This document shows, piece by piece, positions 25,063-33,179 of a stretch of 46,981 bases of DNA. The stretch is from NCBI GenBank assembly GCA_900546215.1, contig URCD01000009.1, positions 1 to 46,981 of the forward strand. The letters run 5' to 3'. The notes below the pieces were generated by a model that saw only the letters and a list, made by a program, of their open reading frames with translations, was not told where the DNA came from and did no database searches. The stretch is from an uncultured Eubacteriales bacterium. Its GTDB lineage: Bacteria > Bacillota > Clostridia > Lachnospirales > Anaerotignaceae. Position numbers and translations under genes: made by a program. How positions within the stretch are numbered: the first letter of the stretch is position 1; each line of letters begins with the position of its first letter.

Positions 25063-26103
25063 ATGTTAAAACTTAATTTGCAGCACTTCGCGGAGGCCGG
25101 AACGCTGGTCAACGCAACAGGGGGATATGTAAACGCCTATGACGGCACGTCATCGGACTTTTCGGGAGCCGACACGCTTTCGAGCACAATGAAAACCTAT
25201 TATGACACCGAGCTGCTTGAAAACGCCAGGGCGGAGCTTGTGCATACCCAATTTGGCAAAAAGCAGCCGCTTCCCGCCCACAGAGGAAAAACAGTGGAGT
25301 GGAGAAAATGGAATACATTGGCCGACGCCGCACAGCTTACCGAGGGCGTAATACCCACGGGGCAGAAGCTTGGACAGTCCAGTATAAACGTGCCTGTGAC
25401 CCAGTACGGCACATACGTTACGGTTTCCGACCAGCTTGAGCTGCACGCGGTGGACGACGTGATTTTAGGAGCTGCCGAGGAGCTTGGCGCGTCGGCCGGC
25501 TCCACAATGGACAGGATTGCAAGAAACGTGCTCTGCCAGGGCACAAACGTTATATACGCGGATAAGGTCGATTCCAGCGGAAAGGCCGTGGAGGTAACCT
25601 CAAGGGCAGGACTTGACAAAACGGCAAAGCTTACGCCGGCAATGGTAAACAGGGCGGCCACATACCTTAAAAAGATGAAAACGCCAAAAATCGACGGAAA
25701 ATACGTGGCTGTTATCCATCCGTCGGTGGGCTATGACCTGCGCCAGAGCGAAGAATGGAAGGAGGCGCACAAGTATGCCTCTCCCGATGAGATTTACAAC
25801 GGCGAAATCGGCGAGCTCCACGGCGTGAGATTTATCGAGACAACCGAGGCCAAAATTGTTGAGGGTGATAACGGAGCGGTTTATCTGTCGCTTTTCTTCG
25901 GAAAGGACGCCTACGGAGAGATTGACCCCGACGGCGGCGGAATGGAAATGATTATAAAGGATAAGAGCGAGGCCGGCGGCCCGCTGAACCAGTTCTCAAC
26001 GCTGGGATATAAATTCTCCACGGCATTTAAGATACTGTACGAGGATAGAATGGTGAGAGTTGAAAGCTGCTCGGACTACTCTGATATTGACGTAAAGAAC
26101 TAA
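25063..26103 (+). CDS. Major capsid protein, N4-gp56 family
   Basis: 346 aa. It begins MLKLNLQHFAE, a very common start of clostridial phage capsid proteins. The family signature blocks are visible: YYDTELLENARAELVHTQFG, GKTVEWRKWNTLADA, LTEGVIPTGQKLGQSSI, YGTYVTVSDQLEL, and a C-terminal half with HPSVGYDLRQ and GGPLNQFSTLGYKFSTAF. This is an HK97-fold shell protein assembled around the scaffold. The ORF is complete and is followed after 30 bases by a small gene and then a terminator, which would give capsid mRNA the highest level. Confidence 0.92.
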   Translation: MLKLNLQHFAEAGTLVNATGGYVNAYDGTSSDFSGADTLSSTMKTYYDTELLENARAELVHTQFGKKQPLPAHRGKTVEWRKWNTLADAAQLTEGVIPTGQKLGQSSINVPVTQYGTYVTVSDQLELHAVDDVILGAAEELGASAGSTMDRIARNVLCQGTNVIYADKVDSSGKAVEVTSRAGLDKTAKLTPAMVNRAATYLKKMKTPKIDGKYVAVIHPSVGYDLRQSEEWKEAHKYASPDEIYNGEIGELHGVRFIETTEAKIVEGDNGAVYLSLFFGKDAYGEIDPDGGGMEMIIKDKSEAGGPLNQFSTLGYKFSTAFKILYEDRMVRVESCSDYSDIDVKN

Positions 26104-26133
26104 AACAGATGAATTAAGACAGGAGGAAAAAGG

Positions 26134-26382
26134 ATGTCTACAGCAAACAGCGGCGTTACAGCCGGTACATCTAAGGACTGGGAGGAAATGACCGAGGTCA
26201 GGCTTCCCAAGGCTCCAAAAACGGAGCAGAACTTTCAGTTTGTCGGAGTTAACGGCAGAACCTTTCAGGTGCCAAGGGGCAAAAGCGTTAAGGTTCCAAA
26301 GCCCGTCGCGGAGGTTCTGGCAAATTCCGAGGCGGCAAGGGAAGCGGCCGAGGAATATGAAAACGGACTGGCAGGGGAATAA
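26134..26382 (+). CDS. Small phage head protein, unknown role
   Basis: 82 aa. The central part FVGVNGRTFQVPRGKSVKVP looks like a small beta motif, followed by a helical tail (KPVAEVLANSEAAREAAEEY). It lies between the capsid gene and a terminator, the place where decoration or capsid-accessory proteins are often found. Its ribosome binding site AGGAGG is excellent. The terminator stem overlaps its stop codon, so capsid and this protein may be expressed together at a higher level than later genes. Confidence 0.65.
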   Translation: MSTANSGVTAGTSKDWEEMTEVRLPKAPKTEQNFQFVGVNGRTFQVPRGKSVKVPKPVAEVLANSEAAREAAEEYENGLAGE

Positions 26383-26396
26383 CCCTGCCTTTTTTT
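26370..26396 (+). terminator. Intrinsic terminator inside the late operon
   Basis: Perfect 7-bp stem GGCAGGG/CCCTGCC, 6-base loop, then seven T. It overlaps the stop codon of the gene before and lies 17 bases before the next start. Partial readthrough would lower expression of the connector and tail genes relative to capsid. A similar hairpin sequence GCAGGG-AATA-CCCTGC occurs at 34242-34257 without a T tract. Confidence 0.85.
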
Positions 26397-26412
26397 GAAA
26401 GGAGGAAGGGCC

Positions 26413-26781
26413 ATGCTTATAGCGGAGGCAATTGAGCTTGCGGACAGGCTGAAGCCAAACGCCTATACGCGAGAGGAGAAGGTAAAATGGCTGTCGGATA
26501 TTGACGCACAGATATACAGGGAAATAATACTTACACATGAGGGCGCGGTAGAGTTTAGCGGCTATGACGGCTCCACCGATATTGGAAGCACTGAGCTTCT
26601 GGCGCCGAACCCCTATGACGAGCTTTACATACACGGCCTTAAACGCCAGATTGATTTAAACAACGAGGAGCTTGCCAAGTATAACAACGACTGCCTTCTT
26701 TTCAACAGCGCCTACACAAACTTTTATGACTGGTACAACAGGGAGCACACGGCCAAGGGTGTAAATGCCTTTAGGCTTTAA
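26413..26781 (+). CDS. Probable phage head-tail connector protein
   Basis: 122 aa from ATG 26413, 7 bases after GGAGG. The sequence (AIELADRLKPNAYTREEKVKW, ILTHEGAV, PNPYDELYIHGLKRQIDL, YNNDCLLFNSAYTNFYDWYN) is helical and matches the style of the connector/adaptor proteins that follow capsid genes in such phages. No enzymatic motif is seen. Identification is by position and length. Confidence 0.6.
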   Translation: MLIAEAIELADRLKPNAYTREEKVKWLSDIDAQIYREIILTHEGAVEFSGYDGSTDIGSTELLAPNPYDELYIHGLKRQIDLNNEELAKYNNDCLLFNSAYTNFYDWYNREHTAKGVNAFRL

Positions 26782-26793
26782 GGGAGGCAGATT

Positions 26794-28566
26794 ATGCTCT
26801 ATCCAACACTTAACACAATACAGACCAAAAATATAATGACGACTGTATTCTCAGGAATGAGACGGGGGCTTAAGCAGGGAGAAGGGGAGTTTTACCATAC
26901 GGAGAACCTGACCACAGACTGCTGTCCTCTGGCGACTGACAGAGCTAAAAGGGGGACTGTTGCTGTCCTTGACTCGCCCCAGGGGCTCGCCGTAAAGGAC
27001 GGACTTGTGTATGCCGACGGAGCGGACCTCTATTACAACGGCGAAAGGGTTCCGGGGCTTGTGCTTTCAACCCTTCCGCAAAGCCAGCCAAAAAGGTTTG
27101 TCAGCATGGGCGCATACCTGTGCGTGTTTCCCGACAACCTGTATCTTAACACCGCAGACATGTCCGAATACGGCTCAATGGAAATGAGCTGGGAGGGCGA
27201 TACACAAATCAGTTACTCAATCTGCAAGGGCGACGGCACAGCCTACGAAAAGCCTGCGGTATCAAAGGACGAACCGTCAAATCCCGAAAACGGGGATTTA
27301 TGGATAGATACCTCCGGCAGCACGCATGTGCTTAAGCAGTACTCAAAGGCCATGTCCATGTGGGCGGAGATTGCGTCGGTATATATAAAAATCGAGGCCG
27401 CAGGTATAGGGCAGAACGTTTCCGCCGGGGACGGAGTACGCATAAGCGGCTGCAAATACACAGGAAGCAGCGATGAGCTTAAAAAACAGCTGGAGGCCCT
27501 TAACACAACTGCTGTTGTTAGGGAAAGGGGAGACAACTACATAGTGGTCACCGGAATACTTGACGAGGCGTATACGCAAAACGGCGGCGTGAGCGTTAAG
27601 CGTAAGGTGCCCAAAATGGACTTTGTGACAGAATGCCAGAACAGGCTTTGGGGCTGTTATTACGGTATTGAGGACGGAAAAACAGTAAACGAGATTTTTT
27701 GCTGCAAGCTGGGCGACTTCAAAAACTGGGAGGCCTACGCGGGAATTTCAACCGACTCCTTTCGTGCCTCCTGCGGAACTGACGGCGTGTGGACGGGAGC
27801 TGTGACATATCTCGGCTATCCTCTGTTTTTCAAGGAAAACTATGTGCATAAGGTCTATGTATCCTCAAGCGGGGCGCACCAGATTGTAAGAACGGCTGTC
27901 GACGGGGTTCAAAGGGGCTCGGAAAGCTCCTTCGCCATAGTAAACGATTATCTGATTTACAAATCCGTTTCGGGAATAAACCTGTTTGACGGAACGCAGG
28001 CTGTACTTATTTCCGAGGCTCTGGGGGATATACCCTATTACGAGGCCGCAGGGGGAAGGCTTGGAGGAAAGTATTACGTTTCCATGAGGGATATGGAAGG
28101 CCGGTGGAATATGTTTGCCTACGACGTGAAAAAGGGCCTGTGGATTCGTGAGGACGGCACGCACGCCCTGTTTTTCGCTGACGGCGGCGACGACCTGTAT
28201 TATATAGACGCCGATACAAAGGAGCTTAAAACAGTAAGGGGAACTGTGGGAGAGGCCGAGGGAGACTTCGGCTGGGAAGCGGTTATGGGCGTAATGGGAT
28301 ATGAATACGCCGAGAAAAAGTACCTGTCCCGCTTTAAGCTGAGAATGAGCCTGGAGGAAGGCGGCTGGTGCGAGATTTATATCCAGTACGACTCCTGCGG
28401 AATTTGGGAAAAGAGCGGAGTAATCGAGGGAAGGGGAGTAAACAAAACCTTCACAATTCCGATTATACCAAGACGCTGCGACCATTTGCAGATAAGGCTG
28501 AAGGGAAGGGGCAGATTCAGACTGTACTCCTTCGCCAGAGTGCTGGAAAAGGGGAGTACACACTGA
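26794..28566 (+). CDS. Phage stopper/tail protein with beta-propeller-like repeats
   Basis: 590 aa. It is rich in short beta strands with repeated aromatic-glycine blades (DGLVYADGADLYYNGERV, ECQNRLWGCYYGIEDGKT, GVWTGAVTYLGYPLFF, FAIVNDYLIYKSVSGINLF, RLGGKYYVSMRDMEGRWN, DGGDDLYYIDADTKEL). This recalls the propeller-shaped P22 gp10 stopper and similar tail hub proteins. Residues 150-265 look like an inserted domain. It follows the connector by 12 bases with GGGAGG. Role: closing the portal channel or building the short tail. Confidence 0.6.
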   Translation: MLYPTLNTIQTKNIMTTVFSGMRRGLKQGEGEFYHTENLTTDCCPLATDRAKRGTVAVLDSPQGLAVKDGLVYADGADLYYNGERVPGLVLSTLPQSQPKRFVSMGAYLCVFPDNLYLNTADMSEYGSMEMSWEGDTQISYSICKGDGTAYEKPAVSKDEPSNPENGDLWIDTSGSTHVLKQYSKAMSMWAEIASVYIKIEAAGIGQNVSAGDGVRISGCKYTGSSDELKKQLEALNTTAVVRERGDNYIVVTGILDEAYTQNGGVSVKRKVPKMDFVTECQNRLWGCYYGIEDGKTVNEIFCCKLGDFKNWEAYAGISTDSFRASCGTDGVWTGAVTYLGYPLFFKENYVHKVYVSSSGAHQIVRTAVDGVQRGSESSFAIVNDYLIYKSVSGINLFDGTQAVLISEALGDIPYYEAAGGRLGGKYYVSMRDMEGRWNMFAYDVKKGLWIREDGTHALFFADGGDDLYYIDADTKELKTVRGTVGEAEGDFGWEAVMGVMGYEYAEKKYLSRFKLRMSLEEGGWCEIYIQYDSCGIWEKSGVIEGRGVNKTFTIPIIPRRCDHLQIRLKGRGRFRLYSFARVLEKGSTH

Positions 28567-28661
28567 CCTCTGCAAACAGTGCAGCCACGGCGTGGAGAAC
28601 AGAGGGCGGCTAGAAAAAAAGCATTGTATACCCCAGCGGCTAACAAAGGAAGGTGATAAAA

Positions 28662-29915
28662 ATGCCGGTATATTTAAACACTCCTCCCGTAATTACGGGA
28701 AATGAAAAGGAACAGCTTAACCAGCTTAGAAGCTATGTTTTTCAGACGGTTGAGGCGCTGAATGTGGGAATGAGGAACATGGGCGCCGAGGGAATACTTG
28801 AGGAAATAGGCAGGGCGGTGTCAGATGAGGGAGGCTTGGAGGAGGACAAAGGCCTTCTGGCCGTTCACAACAACATACGCTCGCTGATAATAAAGACTGC
28901 GGATTACGCGGTATCAAACAGCGAGGAATTTAAAAAGCTGATAAAAAGCGAGTATTCGGCGGCGTCGGACTTTGGGGAGCTGGCGGAAAAGCTGGAAAAT
29001 GAGATAACGGCCAACGCGGAAGGAATTACGCAGCTTTACAGATATACGTCAGGAATACGCTCGGACTTCGGGGATTTTTCGACAGAAAGCGAGCAGTATA
29101 TAAAAACCGGACTGCTGTACATGGATGAAAACGGCGCCCCGGTATACGGCGTGGGCGTCGGGAATTTGTCAACGACCATTGACGCAAACGGCGAAAGGGT
29201 GCTGGACAAGCAGAACCTTCTGACAACAACGACGGCGGAGGAAATAGCTTTTTGGAACGGCGGCGAGAAGATAGCCTTCATAAACGGAAATATGATGTAC
29301 TTCCCAGCCGGAACGCTCAAGGCCTATGAGGCTGACATAAGCGGAAAAATAACGGCCATATCGGGAAGCATCGGCGGTTGTTCCATTGTAAACGGCGTTT
29401 TGAAGGTAGGAAACGCCAATATAGAAAATATAGACGCGGGCAAGATTACAACAGGAACGTTATCGTCAAGAAATATAGTGTTTGACAGCCTTGTGTCAAT
29501 AATGGGCAGGGATGGGGCAAGCAGCCCGTTTGAGGAAAAGGGAATATTCGGCTATGAGACCGAAAGCTTTGAGAATGCCACGAGGGGTATCCTTCTTGAA
29601 AGCGGCGACGGAAATATGAGCTTGTTTTTATCGCCGTCAAACACATGGCTTATGGATAACAGCAACGGCACCACAAAAATACTCAGGCTTAATCAATATG
29701 GGGCCGACTTTATCTATGACGAGGATTATAAGAATGAGACCGACGGATATTACTCCGCGCTAAGGCTGACGGACGGATATGCGGTGATGGAATACAGGGA
29801 CAGGAACGGTATAGACAAGCTTATGTCAATTAGAGTACAGGATGATGATATAAGGTTCAGAATAAACAGCGGCACATACTACCTGAGCGAAATAGTTGCG
29901 GCCTGCGGTCTATAA
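28662..29915 (+). CDS. Phage tail fibre/spike-like structural protein
   Basis: 417 aa from ATG 28662; AAAGGAAGGTGAT sits just upstream, and GTG 28653 overlaps it. The N-terminal part is helical (KEQLNQLRSYVFQTVEALN). The middle carries the ISGSIGGCSIVNGVLKVGNA, NIENIDAGKITTGTLSSRNI type of sequence, typical of phage minor structural and fibre proteins whose trimeric beta folds project from the tail. The C-terminal third is beta-rich. The 95 bases between the previous gene and this start hold no convincing gene. The stop codon begins TAAACCTAAGGGATT, related to the repeats that follow the later fibre genes. Confidence 0.7.
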   Translation: MPVYLNTPPVITGNEKEQLNQLRSYVFQTVEALNVGMRNMGAEGILEEIGRAVSDEGGLEEDKGLLAVHNNIRSLIIKTADYAVSNSEEFKKLIKSEYSAASDFGELAEKLENEITANAEGITQLYRYTSGIRSDFGDFSTESEQYIKTGLLYMDENGAPVYGVGVGNLSTTIDANGERVLDKQNLLTTTTAEEIAFWNGGEKIAFINGNMMYFPAGTLKAYEADISGKITAISGSIGGCSIVNGVLKVGNANIENIDAGKITTGTLSSRNIVFDSLVSIMGRDGASSPFEEKGIFGYETESFENATRGILLESGDGNMSLFLSPSNTWLMDNSNGTTKILRLNQYGADFIYDEDYKNETDGYYSALRLTDGYAVMEYRDRNGIDKLMSIRVQDDDIRFRINSGTYYLSEIVAACGL

Positions 29916-29927
29916 ACCTAAGGGATT

Positions 29928-29959
29928 AAGCGAAAATCCCGGAGGATTTCCGCTTGTTT
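29928..29959 (+). terminator. Possible terminator after the fibre-like gene
   Basis: Stem AAGCGAAAATCC/GGATTTCCGCTT (one mismatch or wobble), loop CGGA, then TTGTTTA. The T tract is broken, so it may be leaky. Confidence 0.5.
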
Positions 29960-29993
29960 AAACAGAATGCGGCCAGCATAAGGAGGAACAGAT

Positions 29994-30206
29994 ATGAACA
30001 AACCGGCATCGGTAGCTATTAAGGAATTTTCGGAAAATTTAGAAAGCTGCGTCAATAACAGCGGCCTTCCGCCGATAGTGCTTGAAATGGTTATGAGGGG
30101 CTACTACCTGCAGCTAAAGGAGCTGGCGGACAGGCAGACAAGGACGGAGGAGGAAAGCTACAGAAAAGATTTAGAAAAACAGGAGGTGAGCGAGGATGGC
30201 AAGTGA
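29994..30206 (+). CDS. Small helical phage protein
   Basis: 70 aa. SVAIKEFSENLESCVNNSG and VLEMVMRGYYLQLKELAD form amphipathic helices, followed by a charged end (EEESYRKDLEKQ). The ribosome binding site AAGGAGGAA is ideal. Its last 11 bases overlap the start of the following large gene, so the two are translationally coupled. It may be a chaperone or partner of that protein. I do not recognise the family with certainty. Confidence 0.65.
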   Translation: MNKPASVAIKEFSENLESCVNNSGLPPIVLEMVMRGYYLQLKELADRQTRTEEESYRKDLEKQEVSEDGK

Positions 30207-31380
30207 CCTCATGAACACAAGCGCTACGGGCAAGTACTACAAGGTTCAGCCAAACGGAAAGGCGCAGAGCGGCCTTAAAGAGGGCGACAGAGTTGTCACC
30301 AACGGGGGGACCTATCAAATACTTAAGGTGAAAGCCGACGGAAGCTATGAGTCCGCACTGTACGACAGCGGAATAACCACAAAGAACTACAGCGGAAAAT
30401 ATGCGGACAACAGCCCTTATTCAAAGGCTGAGTCCATAAGCGCAGAGACAAAAAGCTCGATAAGGGACGAGTACGACAGAGATTACAGCTCGGGTATTAC
30501 AAAGCGGGAAAGCCCTGAACGTCCCGAGTATGTGAGTGCCTATAAAAAACAGATAGACAGGCTTCTGGACAGGCTGGAAAACAGGGAGGCCTTTTCCTAC
30601 GACCTGAACAGCGATGCGCTTTACCAGCAGTACAGGCAAAGCTATATGAACGCAGGAAAGCGGGCTATGGAGGATGTATCGGGACAGGCGGCTTCCCTTA
30701 CCGGCGGTTATGGAAACACCTACGCGGCTTCGGCATCATCGGCGGCGTACGAGAGCTACATACAAAAGTTAAACGACCGTATTCCGGAGCTGTACTCCAA
30801 CGCCAGACAGAATTATGAGGCCGAGGGGGACGAGCTTTACAGGCTGTATTCTCTGTATGTCGGCGCTGAGAGGAGCGACTATGAGAAATACAGGGACAGC
30901 GTGGAGGATTGGCAGGCTGACAGAGCCTATTCCTATAACGAGTACATTGACGAGAAGGACAGGGCCCAGAAGGATTACTACAGCAGGCTGGCGGTTCTTC
31001 AGGACGCGGCGAAGCTTGAAAGCGGTGATTACTGGAAGGCTGCCGAGCAGAAGAATACAGAATGGAGCCAAAGCTTCAAGCAGGAGCAGTTTGACTACAG
31101 CAAGGAGCAGGACAAGGTGAAGTCGAGTTCATCTTCCGTGTCGAAAAAAGGCAAAAATGTTACGACAGCACTGTATGACGAGGCGCTGGAGGCCTACAGC
31201 AAGGGCGGAGAGGCTTCCCTTATGCGGCTGGCTGAAAAGCTTACCGGAAGCGGCTACGATGCATCGGGCATAAACGATCTTTTAAGCTACGCCAGAAAAT
31301 ACGGAAAAGCAAAGGACAGCAAAACCGGCTCGTCAGGCTTTAATTCCGTGCTTGTGGACCTGTTTAATTACAGGGGTTAG
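30196..31380 (+). CDS. Phage virion protein, probable DNA-ejection/internal protein
   Basis: 394 aa. The N-terminal part has a small beta domain (GDRVVTNGGTYQILKVKADG). The long central part is helical and rich in Tyr, Gln, Ala and Ser. AGKRAMEDVSGQAASLTGG, YGNTYAASASSAAYESYIQ and LNDRIPELYSNARQNYEAEG lead to repeated YSLYxxY/DYxKYRDS elements. This composition fits the flexible proteins that podoviruses eject to form a channel, and similar proteins accompany N4-gp56-type capsids in clostridial prophages. Assignment is by family resemblance and position, not catalytic motif. Confidence 0.6.
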   Translation: MASDLMNTSATGKYYKVQPNGKAQSGLKEGDRVVTNGGTYQILKVKADGSYESALYDSGITTKNYSGKYADNSPYSKAESISAETKSSIRDEYDRDYSSGITKRESPERPEYVSAYKKQIDRLLDRLENREAFSYDLNSDALYQQYRQSYMNAGKRAMEDVSGQAASLTGGYGNTYAASASSAAYESYIQKLNDRIPELYSNARQNYEAEGDELYRLYSLYVGAERSDYEKYRDSVEDWQADRAYSYNEYIDEKDRAQKDYYSRLAVLQDAAKLESGDYWKAAEQKNTEWSQSFKQEQFDYSKEQDKVKSSSSSVSKKGKNVTTALYDEALEAYSKGGEASLMRLAEKLTGSGYDASGINDLLSYARKYGKAKDSKTGSSGFNSVLVDLFNYRG

Positions 31381-31389
31381 GAGGGGAAA

Positions 31390-31737
31390 ATGGTAAGAAT
31401 AGAATCGGCCCTGCCAAGCCCAAGAATTGTAAACGGTACAATTATGTGGTACGCGGGAGACCAGTTTGAGCTGGCGTTTAAGCTCTGCCTTTCTGACGCC
31501 GACGGAGAAGAGGTTATACTGACTGAGGGGGATACGGCGGAGGTGGAAATAAAAAACGATAAAAAAGAGGCTGTAAAAAAATTTACGTTCAAAGGAGCGG
31601 CAGACAATATGTTAAGCCTTGGCTTCGATGCGGAAACGACAGCGCTTTTTAAGCCGGGACAGTATTTTTACGACATAAGGCTGTCAGGCACGTACAATAC
31701 TACAATCGCTAAGGACAATCCTATTAGAGTGGAGTGA
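31390..31737 (+). CDS. Small phage beta-sandwich-like structural protein
   Basis: 115 aa, predicted almost wholly beta: a strand-turn pattern through IVNGTIMWYAGDQFELAFKL, EGDTAEVEIKNDKKEAV and PGQYFYDIRLSG. It resembles the small Ig-like or upper-baseplate-type proteins of the tail and fibre region. It starts 9 bases after the previous stop with GAGGGG and is followed after 10 bases by the next fibre gene. Function unknown. Confidence 0.65.
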   Translation: MVRIESALPSPRIVNGTIMWYAGDQFELAFKLCLSDADGEEVILTEGDTAEVEIKNDKKEAVKKFTFKGAADNMLSLGFDAETTALFKPGQYFYDIRLSGTYNTTIAKDNPIRVE

Positions 31738-31747
31738 GGTGAGCAGA

Positions 31748-32095
31748 TTGAAGGCCAACGGCATATCGGTATTAAGCAGGTCTGTGCAGGCCGAGCTGTA
31801 CGGCATGGTCGGCAGGGGAGTTTCCGACGTGAGGGTGAATGAAGATGGGGAAATCGTCTTTGTTATGTCAGACGGACGTGAGATTAACCTTGGGCCAATG
31901 CCGCAGGCCGCCATACCGCCAGCCAGTGAGAATACGCTGGGAGGGGTGAAGATAGGGGACTGCCTGAAAATAAAGGACGGTGTTTTATCGGTGGATACGG
32001 CCGCAAGTGTGGAGCAGGACAACACAAAGCCTGTGACAAGCGGAGCGGTGCATATGGAAATAGGGAACATAGAGGTATTGTTAAGTAAAGTTTAA
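31748..32095 (+). CDS. Phage tail-fibre-type protein with the ENTLGGVKIGDCLKI motif
   Basis: About 115 aa. TTG 31748 follows GAGGTGAG by 5 bases; GTG 31739 is the alternative. The motif ASENTLGGVKIGDCLKIKDG plus VLSVDTA is common in phage tail-fibre and collar proteins, as is QDNTKPVTSGAVHMEIGN. It would be part of the receptor-binding end. The stop codon TAA is also the first three bases of the repeat unit that fills 32093-32276. Confidence 0.7.
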   Translation: MKANGISVLSRSVQAELYGMVGRGVSDVRVNEDGEIVFVMSDGREINLGPMPQAAIPPASENTLGGVKIGDCLKIKDGVLSVDTAASVEQDNTKPVTSGAVHMEIGNIEVLLSKV

Positions 32096-32276
32096 ACCTT
32101 ATTGCACACAGACTGTGTTGCCAAGGAGCGGATTAGGAGCAAACCTTAACCTCTACAAGTTGTGTGGCTACAAAACCGAGTAGGGGCGTTAAAAAAAGTA
32201 AGGTTGGGGTGCCGCAGGGCGTTTAACTTACATAATCATTGTATGCCGCAGGGCGGCTGACAAGAGGAGGAATATA
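32093..32276 (+). repeat. Intergenic repeat block A between fibre genes
   Basis: Two units begin TAAACCTTA/AAACCTTA (32093, 32141) and share a TNCACACAGACTGTGT-like core; the first contains the perfect dyad ACACAG-A-CTGTGT. They are followed by a pair of GCCGCAGGGCG elements separated by about 22 bases. Related units make up block B at 32934-33125. No open frame of note is present; the ribosome binding site AGAGGAGG at the end serves the gene at 32277. Confidence 0.75.
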
Positions 32277-32936
32277 ATGAGCATATCAACAGAAATAACC
32301 AGACTTCAGGGATTAAGAGACGATTTAAGAACAAAGCTTGCAGCGCTTAAGCTTGCCGAAAGCACAGCCGACCTTGACGCATGCGTAACGGCGGTTGAGG
32401 GAATAGCGGATAACGGGGCGGTTAATAGGACGCTCGACGGGACAGCGACAAGCTACATGGTTCCGGCCGGCTACCATAACGGCAGCGGTACGGTCAATAT
32501 CGTTACAGAGGAAAAGACAGTAATGGCCAACGGCGTAATAACACCTACAGCAGGTAAGGTTATAACGAAGGTAACTGTAAACGTGGAAAACGCACCCACT
32601 TTGCAGGAAAAAAGCGTAACGCCCACAAAGACAGCGCAGGATGTAACGCCGGATGAGGGCTATGACGGTCTTTCCAAGGTAAGCGTTGGGGCTATACCGG
32701 CAAGCTTCGCTGTGGTTACCAATGTAACGGCTGCCGCAGCGGATGTGCTTGCCAATAAGATATTTGTAGACAAGACCGGGGCAGAGATAACCGGAACAAT
32801 GGTCAACAATGGAGCAGTTGCGGCAACAATAGACGGGCTTACAGCTATGAGCTATACAATACCAGCGGGCTACCACAGCGGCACGGGTACAGTAACGCTT
32901 ACAAACGATATAGAGACTGCGTTGGCGGCGATATAA
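32277..32936 (+). CDS. Phage fibre protein with two GxHxGTGTV repeats
   Basis: 219 aa. The N-terminus MSISTEITRLQGLRDDLRTK is a helix found in many clostridial phage fibre proteins and is homologous to the start of the gene at 33180. Two repeats are visible: DGTATSYMVPAGYHNGSGTV (about 54-73) and DGLTAMSYTIPAGYHSGTGT (about 186-205), each a beta hairpin module. Between them lies VTPTKTAQDVTPDEGYDGLS, another common tail motif. It is likely a receptor-binding or fibre-tip component. Its stop codon again begins a TAAACCTT repeat. Confidence 0.7.
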   Translation: MSISTEITRLQGLRDDLRTKLAALKLAESTADLDACVTAVEGIADNGAVNRTLDGTATSYMVPAGYHNGSGTVNIVTEEKTVMANGVITPTAGKVITKVTVNVENAPTLQEKSVTPTKTAQDVTPDEGYDGLSKVSVGAIPASFAVVTNVTAAAADVLANKIFVDKTGAEITGTMVNNGAVAATIDGLTAMSYTIPAGYHSGTGTVTLTNDIETALAAI

Positions 32937-33125
32937 ACCTTGTTACACACAAGACGTGTAACCGAAGCTTGGAATTAGGGGCGTAAACCTTATTCCACAC
33001 AGACTGTGTAGCTATGGCTTGGATTAGGCGTGTTACAAAGCGTAAACAAGGAATGCCGTAGGACGTTTAACTTACGTAAGCATTGTACGCCGTAGGGCGT
33101 TTAGATAAACCTTAACATCTACAAA
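32934..33125 (+). repeat. Intergenic repeat block B between fibre genes
   Basis: Three TAAACCTT units (32934, 32984 and 33108), the second nearly matching the first unit of block A. The pair GCCGTAGGACG and GCCGTAGGGCG flanks a spacer containing the palindrome CTTACGTAAG. Blocks A and B are diverged copies, so this is an old duplication together with the adjoining fibre gene. No gene is seen inside. Confidence 0.75.
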
Positions 33126-33179
33126 GTGAAAAACGAGAGATTGAGCAGGAGGCTACAAAAATTGAGAAAGGGTGAGGCT

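Noticed and set aside
25996..26634. 212-codon reverse-strand open frame
   Set aside because: It runs across the ends of three well supported plus-strand genes and the terminator at 26370; no support of its own.
27865..28575. 236-codon reverse-strand open frame
   Set aside because: Shadow of the propeller-like phage gene; no ribosome binding site and unlikely composition.
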